A stretch of 10,826 bases of DNA. Origin: JAAYCO01 sp964632015 (GTDB taxonomy: Bacteria > Planctomycetota > Phycisphaerae > SM23-33). The translations under genes and the position numbers were made by a program. A model generated the notes under the pieces. That model was not told the DNA's origin and searched no databases. It worked only from the letters and a program-made list of their open reading frames with translations. This document shows positions 6,722-10,826 of the stretch, piece by piece (position 1 is the stretch's first letter; every line of letters starts with the position of its first letter). The stretch spans positions 1 to 10,826 of the forward strand of contig CAZWAT010000092.1 in the NCBI GenBank assembly GCA_964632015.1, read 5' to 3'.

Positions 6722-7231
6722 ATGGATATCTACGAAGCAATCGACAAACGCTACAGTGTCAGGTCGTTCCAGGACAGACCTGTCGAAGAGAACAAACTTC
6801 TTCGCGTGCTTGATGCGGGCAGAAAATCTCCGTCCGCCCGAAATCGACAGGCCCGACGGTTTGTCGTGGTGCGAGACCCCGAAACGCGCCGCGCCCTTGC
6901 GGACTCCGCGGAGCAGGCCTCCATTGCAAAGGCGCCCGTGGTGGTGGCGGTGGTGGGCATGCTTCCCAAGGATGTGATGCATTGCGGCGTGCGGACAGAC
7001 CCTGTTGACTGCGCGATCGCAATCGACCATATGACGCTCGCCGCCGTCGCCGAGGGACTGGGCACCTGTTGGATCGGGCATTTCGACCAAGACGCCGGTA
7101 GAAAGGTTCTGGGCGTGCCCGACACTATGGAAATAATACAACTTCTGTTGATAGGTTACCCGGCGTCGCCTCGACCTGAGTCGAAACGCAAGAGCATCGA
7201 CGAGGTTGTCCGCTGGGAAAGGTTCTCCTGA
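6722..7231 (+). CDS. Nitroreductase-family FMN flavoprotein inside the atp operon
   Basis: A small cytoplasmic oxidoreductase of the nitroreductase superfamily, which are usually dimers with one FMN per active site using NAD(P)H. The product has 169 residues, at the short end of the family. It begins with MDIYEAIDKRYSVRSF, where Arg10, Ser12 and Arg14 form the R-x-S-x-R pattern that holds the FMN phosphate. It continues with SPSARNRQARRFVVV (36-50), in place of the usual SAGNxQPWRF, and EGLGTCWIGHF (111-121), the typical FMN-side loop. The C-terminus (about 155-168) ends in the usual basic RKSIDEVV-type helix. Cys88, Cys97 and Cys115 are present. It sits between atpD and atpC with gaps of 23 and 7 bases, so it is almost surely co-transcribed. 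The substrate cannot be deduced; candidates range from quinones to nitro compounds. This is not a subunit of any known ATP synthase. Confidence 0.88.
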   Translation: MDIYEAIDKRYSVRSFQDRPVEENKLLRVLDAGRKSPSARNRQARRFVVVRDPETRRALADSAEQASIAKAPVVVAVVGMLPKDVMHCGVRTDPVDCAIAIDHMTLAAVAEGLGTCWIGHFDQDAGRKVLGVPDTMEIIQLLLIGYPASPRPESKRKSIDEVVRWERFS

Positions 7232-7238
7232 GGCCTGA

Positions 7239-7688
7239 ATGGCAAGATATCGACGTACATTTTCGTTTCAGGCAATGACGCTCGGAAGTCAGATGAGCAT
7301 ACCGGCCGCTACACGTGTTGTTTTCACCGCAGCCGATGGCAAGGTTGGCGTGCTTGCGGGAAGGTCTCCGCTCATTGCGAAAATCGGTATAGGCCCGCTC
7401 ACGGTTGTGGACAACAAGGGCACCAAGCTTGAATATTTCGTAGCCGGTGGTTTCGTTCGGGTTCACGAGGAGGCCACCACCGTCCTTGCCGACATATTCG
7501 AGCTTATGGACGAGATCGATCCGCGAGAGGCGCTTGACGAGATAGACCGCATCAAGGCGCGACCTGTTCGCACTGCCGAGGAACAGACGGCAAAATCGTA
7601 TGCTGTCGAGGTGGCAAGGGCCAGGTTCAACCTTGTGCAGATGTATCGCAGGCGCAAGGCCCAGGCAAAGACGGAACCCCAAACCTAG
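7239..7688 (+). CDS. atpC: F1Fo ATP synthase subunit epsilon
   Basis: Epsilon binds the foot of gamma and the c-ring and can inhibit ATP hydrolysis. The 149-residue product is in the usual range (about 130-145). The N-terminal beta-sandwich covers about 8-90, with the family-typical run GKVGVLAGRSPLIAKIGIG (34-52; compare GxxGVLPGHAPL) and FVAGGFVRV (67-75). A helical hairpin follows at about 92-140 (PREALDEIDRIKAR, then SYAVEVARARFNLV). The very N-terminus, ARYRRTFSFQAM, is more basic than most. GAGG at 7230-7233, overlapping the nitroreductase stop, serves as ribosome site 5 bases before the ATG. The next gene, hemC, starts one base after its stop. Confidence 0.92.
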   Translation: MARYRRTFSFQAMTLGSQMSIPAATRVVFTAADGKVGVLAGRSPLIAKIGIGPLTVVDNKGTKLEYFVAGGFVRVHEEATTVLADIFELMDEIDPREALDEIDRIKARPVRTAEEQTAKSYAVEVARARFNLVQMYRRRKAQAKTEPQT

Positions 7689-7689
7689 C

Positions 7690-8604
7690 ATGCGCGATAA
7701 TCGGTTTCGCATCGGAACACGTGGCAGCAGGCTGGCAATCGCCCAAGCAAAGTTGGTTGCGGATTTTTTGAACGTGGACGCGGGGGTTGAGTCGGAGCTG
7801 GTTCAGTTTGTCACCCGCGGGGATCGCGCCAGCGGGCCGTTGACTCAAATCGGCGGAAAGGGCCTGTTTACCGATGAGCTTGAGCAGGCTTTGAGACAGG
7901 GCGCGATCGACCTTGCGGTTCACAGCGCTAAGGATCTGCCCGCGATTATCGCACCAGACGCCATCATCGTCGCTGTGCCCCGGCGCGAAGACCCTCGCGA
8001 TGCCATTATCAGCCCCAATGCGCGGAGTATCGAAACCCTGCCTCCGGCGGCGACTGTCGGCACTAGTAGTCACCGGCGATCATCCCAAGCGCTGGCGATT
8101 CGAAATGATCTGAATATACTGCCGCTACGTGGAAACGTAGACACCCGCATTGACAAGGTCCTTCGTGAACGCTCGCTCGACTCAGCCATCCTGGCGATGG
8201 CCGGTCTGAAACGGGCGGGGCTTTACGAGCCCCATTCCTCGCACATCACCCCGCTGGATATCGATGGGTTCATACCCTCGGCCGGGCAGGGGGCGTTGGC
8301 GCTTCAGGCTTGGAAGGGCAACGGGCGCGCCATCGAACTTGCGGGTCGGCTGGATCATGAATCGTCTCACCAGGCCCTTGATGCCGAACGATCAGTGCTG
8401 GTCGGAATGAACGCTGACTGTCGAAGCTCCATCGCCGTTCACGTAACGCAGCTCGACGCCCAATGGGTCGCGCGCGCCATGGTCGCCAGACCCGACGCCA
8501 GCGCGATGATCAGGCGTACCGTAACGGCATCGAGCGCCGTAACCGCAGCCGAGGATCTGCTGAAGATGCTCGTGCGATCAGGGGCGCGGGAGCTTCTTGC
8601 GTGA
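7690..8604 (+). CDS. hemC: Hydroxymethylbilane synthase (porphobilinogen deaminase)
   Basis: This cytoplasmic enzyme polymerises four porphobilinogen molecules into hydroxymethylbilane, the linear tetrapyrrole precursor of uroporphyrinogen III, heme and corrinoids. The 304-residue product matches the family length (about 300-315). Visible features are RIGTRGSRLAIAQA (7-20), the catalytic Asp82 in HSAKDLP with Lys81, GTSSHRRSSQ (124-133) and RGNVDTR (147-153), whose arginines bind substrate carboxylates, and SAGQGALALQ (207-216). Cys244, in NADCRSSIAV, is the attachment site of the dipyrromethane cofactor. Its surroundings differ from the common GGCQVPIGA, but the cysteine is in place. The start is one base after the atpC stop with no clear Shine-Dalgarno site, pointing to translational coupling with atpC. 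It is the last gene of the + strand cluster. No other heme biosynthesis gene is in the window. Confidence 0.95.
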   Translation: MRDNRFRIGTRGSRLAIAQAKLVADFLNVDAGVESELVQFVTRGDRASGPLTQIGGKGLFTDELEQALRQGAIDLAVHSAKDLPAIIAPDAIIVAVPRREDPRDAIISPNARSIETLPPAATVGTSSHRRSSQALAIRNDLNILPLRGNVDTRIDKVLRERSLDSAILAMAGLKRAGLYEPHSSHITPLDIDGFIPSAGQGALALQAWKGNGRAIELAGRLDHESSHQALDAERSVLVGMNADCRSSIAVHVTQLDAQWVARAMVARPDASAMIRRTVTASSAVTAAEDLLKMLVRSGARELLA

Positions 8605-8605
8605 A

Positions 8606-10826
8606 TCACGCCGACGGGGGAGCAACACCCGCGTCAGACCTGTGATGCCGTTTGTCGCTCGACTTTGACCTGCGTTTAATTTCGGCAATGGTTTTTTCGA
8701 ACGCCTGCGTCTCAGATCGGACCTGCTTCACGAAGGCGTTGTCTTCCACCTTGCCCACGACGGCTTCCATCTCTTGGGCATTGCGGAAGGTGATCTGTCG
8801 GAACGGGTCGATGTAGTCCTTCTGGCGTGTAGCGAAAACCTGGTCGCGTATATATCTCTGGGTTTCCACCGCCTTCTCTATCGCCTCATGCCATACTGAC
8901 TCGGTGAATCTGTCCGTCCGCAGGTGAGTCAGCTCCAACAGGGTTCCCAGCGCGTGTGCCTGCTTGAGGCGTGGATACTCGTTGGTCATCTGTGCGTAGC
9001 GAAGGTGGATCTCCGACCAACTGTTCAGCGTGCCTTTCTCGATGTCATCGATCAGACGCTCGACATCGTCGTTGGGCATAAGTTGTCCGCCAACGTTGAC
9101 CCAGTTTCGGCATCGGCTGAGCGAAGACAGGTCGTTGAGCATGGTTTGGACATTGGCAGATGGGTTGTCCTGCATATATTGAACGAGGTTTTTCGTCGCA
9201 TAATAGTGCAGCATCTGGCGATAGGCGTGGTAGGCTTCGCGGGGTTTGAGAATCAGCACTGGACGGTTCGAGTCTTCCATGTCTTCGCCGAGTACTTCAA
9301 GCGAAGCGGTGGCTTCGGGGGCGCCCATCAGAAGCTCATGTCCGATCTTCTCAAGGTCAGTTTTGTCCCGCTCTTCGACGTTCTGGCCGTCGGCGATCAG
9401 TTTCGATTTACCCGTCCATCTTGCCAGCAGTGTCAGTGCGTTGAACATCTCCTCCGCGGTGTCGGGCGCGAGCGAGTCGAATTCTATCTCCTGCGTCCTG
9501 GTGAGGCGGATGTCTCGCGTGGCGAATTTCCAAGTGTTTCGCGCCAGCGCGTACATGTTGTACATCCACCAGTACGCCGGCAGAACCAGCAGGCGATTCC
9601 GTGAGGTGTCATTGCTCAGCAGGCTGAAGGGTAGCGGTATGTCAAGCTCGGAAGGGTAATCACCCTTGGCGAGCAGAACGAACGAGGCGAATCTGCAACA
9701 GTGTTTCAGCGTAGTGCACAGGCCAGGCCAGAATCCACGCCCGGCGACAATTTCGCCGTCATTGGCCCTACTGTTGTGATTTGACCCGATTGTCGCGCCC
9801 GCGGCAAGGTTGCTCTGTCCAAGAACCAGGCTCGCCGTCAAAAACGAGTTGTTGTGATGCTGTTCATGCGCAGGGAAAATCAGGTTGTGAAGCAGTTCGC
9901 AACAACTGACCGTCGAGTTGTCTCCCAGGTACGAATGTATAAGCCGGGCTCCATACTTGAGATTCGAGTTGTTCCCCATCACAAATCGCACAGCCTTGCA
10001 GCCGTAAAAAATGTGGCTACCAAACCCGATGATTCCATTCACCAGTTCCACGCCTTCCCCGATCTGCGAGGGTTCGTCGTGGCTGGAGTTGATAGTAAGA
10101 TTTTTGAGCTTGTTAGCACCCTTGATGTAGCAGGCCGGGCCGATGCGTACGTCCTTGATGATCTCGCTGTTCTTGAGCACGCATTCGTCACCGATGACCC
10201 CATAGAAGCCTCTTCGCGGGTCGAACTGCTTTTGTGTGATCTGGGCGAATCTGTTCATGAGGGTTTTGCGTTCCCTGTATCTTGCCCACAGGTACGCGTC
10301 GCCGCAGGTCATGCCGTCGAAGGGCATGATTCCTCTTCCCCCGGCCTCGTTGATGGGATCTATCCAGATGCGAACGTCCTCGCTTTCGCCATCCTTAATG
10401 ATTCCATTGCCGAACTTGGCGTGGTTTGACACATGCAACTCGCCGATGTTGAGCAGCAGCACGTGCTGTCCGATGATGTAATGGGCCATGTGCCTGACAT
10501 TGTGAATGGCCACGTTTCCGCCAATGTCACACGAAATCACCAGGCTGTTGGTTATTCCCGCGGGTGTCTGAAGGTCGTGGTGTTCGAGAACTACCTTTTC
10601 GAGACGGGCGATTCGCACCATTCCCACGAAGTGGCTGTTCTTGATGAGGCTGGCGTCAAACGGGTCGGCGACGAGAAACAAATTCCAGTCATCGCACGTG
10701 TTGCCCATCTTCACCAACGTCTCTATTTCGTGCGCATGCAGGCGACGCCAGTTCGCCTTGAACGGCAACTGCTCGTTGCGAAGATAGAATTCGTCCTTGC
10801 CCTCGGGAAGGAATCTGGCAGGGATG
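8606..10826 (-). CDS. DUF4954-family beta-helix protein (5'-partial)
   Basis: The frame is open to the window edge, giving 739 visible residues, so the N-terminus lies outside. A TTG at 10768 is the first internal candidate start, but residues upstream (for example PEGKDEFYLRNEQLPFK) look coding. Residues at about 55-145 and 195-365 show hexapeptide-like repeats of small and aliphatic residues (IGDECVLKNSEIIKDVRIG, IGEGVELVNGIIGFGSHI), the mark of a left-handed beta-helix as in acyl- and nucleotidyltransferases. A striking His- and Asn-rich stretch, PAHEQHHNNSFLTAS followed by IGSNHNSRANDGEIVAG, lies at about 318-370. The remaining half is mainly helical and charged, ending in a basic tail. 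This pattern matches what I recall of DUF4954, of unknown function. A sugar-related transferase role is only a guess from the fold. It is convergent with hemC, with one base between the stops, so it belongs to another transcript. Confidence 0.78.
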   Translation of the reverse strand, partial: IPARFLPEGKDEFYLRNEQLPFKANWRRLHAHEIETLVKMGNTCDDWNLFLVADPFDASLIKNSHFVGMVRIARLEKVVLEHHDLQTPAGITNSLVISCDIGGNVAIHNVRHMAHYIIGQHVLLLNIGELHVSNHAKFGNGIIKDGESEDVRIWIDPINEAGGRGIMPFDGMTCGDAYLWARYRERKTLMNRFAQITQKQFDPRRGFYGVIGDECVLKNSEIIKDVRIGPACYIKGANKLKNLTINSSHDEPSQIGEGVELVNGIIGFGSHIFYGCKAVRFVMGNNSNLKYGARLIHSYLGDNSTVSCCELLHNLIFPAHEQHHNNSFLTASLVLGQSNLAAGATIGSNHNSRANDGEIVAGRGFWPGLCTTLKHCCRFASFVLLAKGDYPSELDIPLPFSLLSNDTSRNRLLVLPAYWWMYNMYALARNTWKFATRDIRLTRTQEIEFDSLAPDTAEEMFNALTLLARWTGKSKLIADGQNVEERDKTDLEKIGHELLMGAPEATASLEVLGEDMEDSNRPVLILKPREAYHAYRQMLHYYATKNLVQYMQDNPSANVQTMLNDLSSLSRCRNWVNVGGQLMPNDDVERLIDDIEKGTLNSWSEIHLRYAQMTNEYPRLKQAHALGTLLELTHLRTDRFTESVWHEAIEKAVETQRYIRDQVFATRQKDYIDPFRQITFRNAQEMEAVVGKVEDNAFVKQVRSETQAFEKTIAEIKRRSKSSDKRHHRSDAGVAPPSA

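Noticed and set aside
8613..8635. Imperfect hairpin GACGGGG / CCCGCGTC after hemC, considered as a terminator
   Set aside because: The stem has a bulge and a 9-base loop and is not followed by a T-run on either strand. It also lies within the coding end of the - strand gene.
8924..9604. + strand open frame of 226 codons within the DUF4954 region
   Set aside because: It is antisense to the helical half of the - strand gene, which has consistent protein character throughout. No domain is seen.

Overview
The window carries almost all of one bacterial F1Fo ATP synthase operon on the + strand, followed by hemC, and then a large convergent gene on the - strand. It is gene-dense: the longest stretch without a gene is 77 bases (between atpB and atpE), so there is no unexplained intergenic region.

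Organism: the layout and protein features suggest Planctomycetota, perhaps Phycisphaerae. This is an inference made without a database search. It rests on the resemblance of the beta subunit C-terminal half to remembered planctomycete sequences, on leader-like N-termini on subunits b and c, on a long insertion in alpha, and on the DUF4954-family neighbour. DUF4954 proteins are also known from Bacteroidetes and spirochaetes, so the phylum call is moderate at best. Shine-Dalgarno sites are visible before several genes.

Layout (+ strand, bases 2-8604): atpB (a, cut at its 5' end by the window edge), atpE (c), atpF (b), atpH (delta), atpA (alpha), atpG (gamma), atpD (beta), a small FMN nitroreductase, atpC (epsilon), hemC. 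Gaps are 77, 19, 2, 46, 6, 58, 23, 7 and 1 bases, which fits a single transcript. Fo (a, c, b) and F1 (delta, alpha, gamma, beta, epsilon) follow the classical bacterial order. The breaks from it are a nitroreductase gene between atpD and atpC and hemC attached directly after atpC. All catalytic and ion-path residues I could check are present: Walker motifs, the beta catalytic Glu, the alpha arginine finger, the a-subunit Arg and the c-subunit Glu. The enzyme therefore looks functional, and the c subunit lacks the usual sodium ligands, so proton coupling is predicted.

Layout (- strand, bases 8606-10826): a DUF4954-family protein with an N-terminal half rich in hexapeptide (left-handed beta-helix) repeats and a helical C-terminal half. 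Its 5' end lies beyond the window. It ends tail to tail with hemC, with one base between the stop codons.

I found no tRNA, rRNA, insertion sequence, CRISPR array or phage gene, and no clear novel system. The items most worth following up are the nitroreductase inside the operon, the signal-peptide-like leaders on b and c, the alpha insertion, and the uncharacterised DUF4954 protein.
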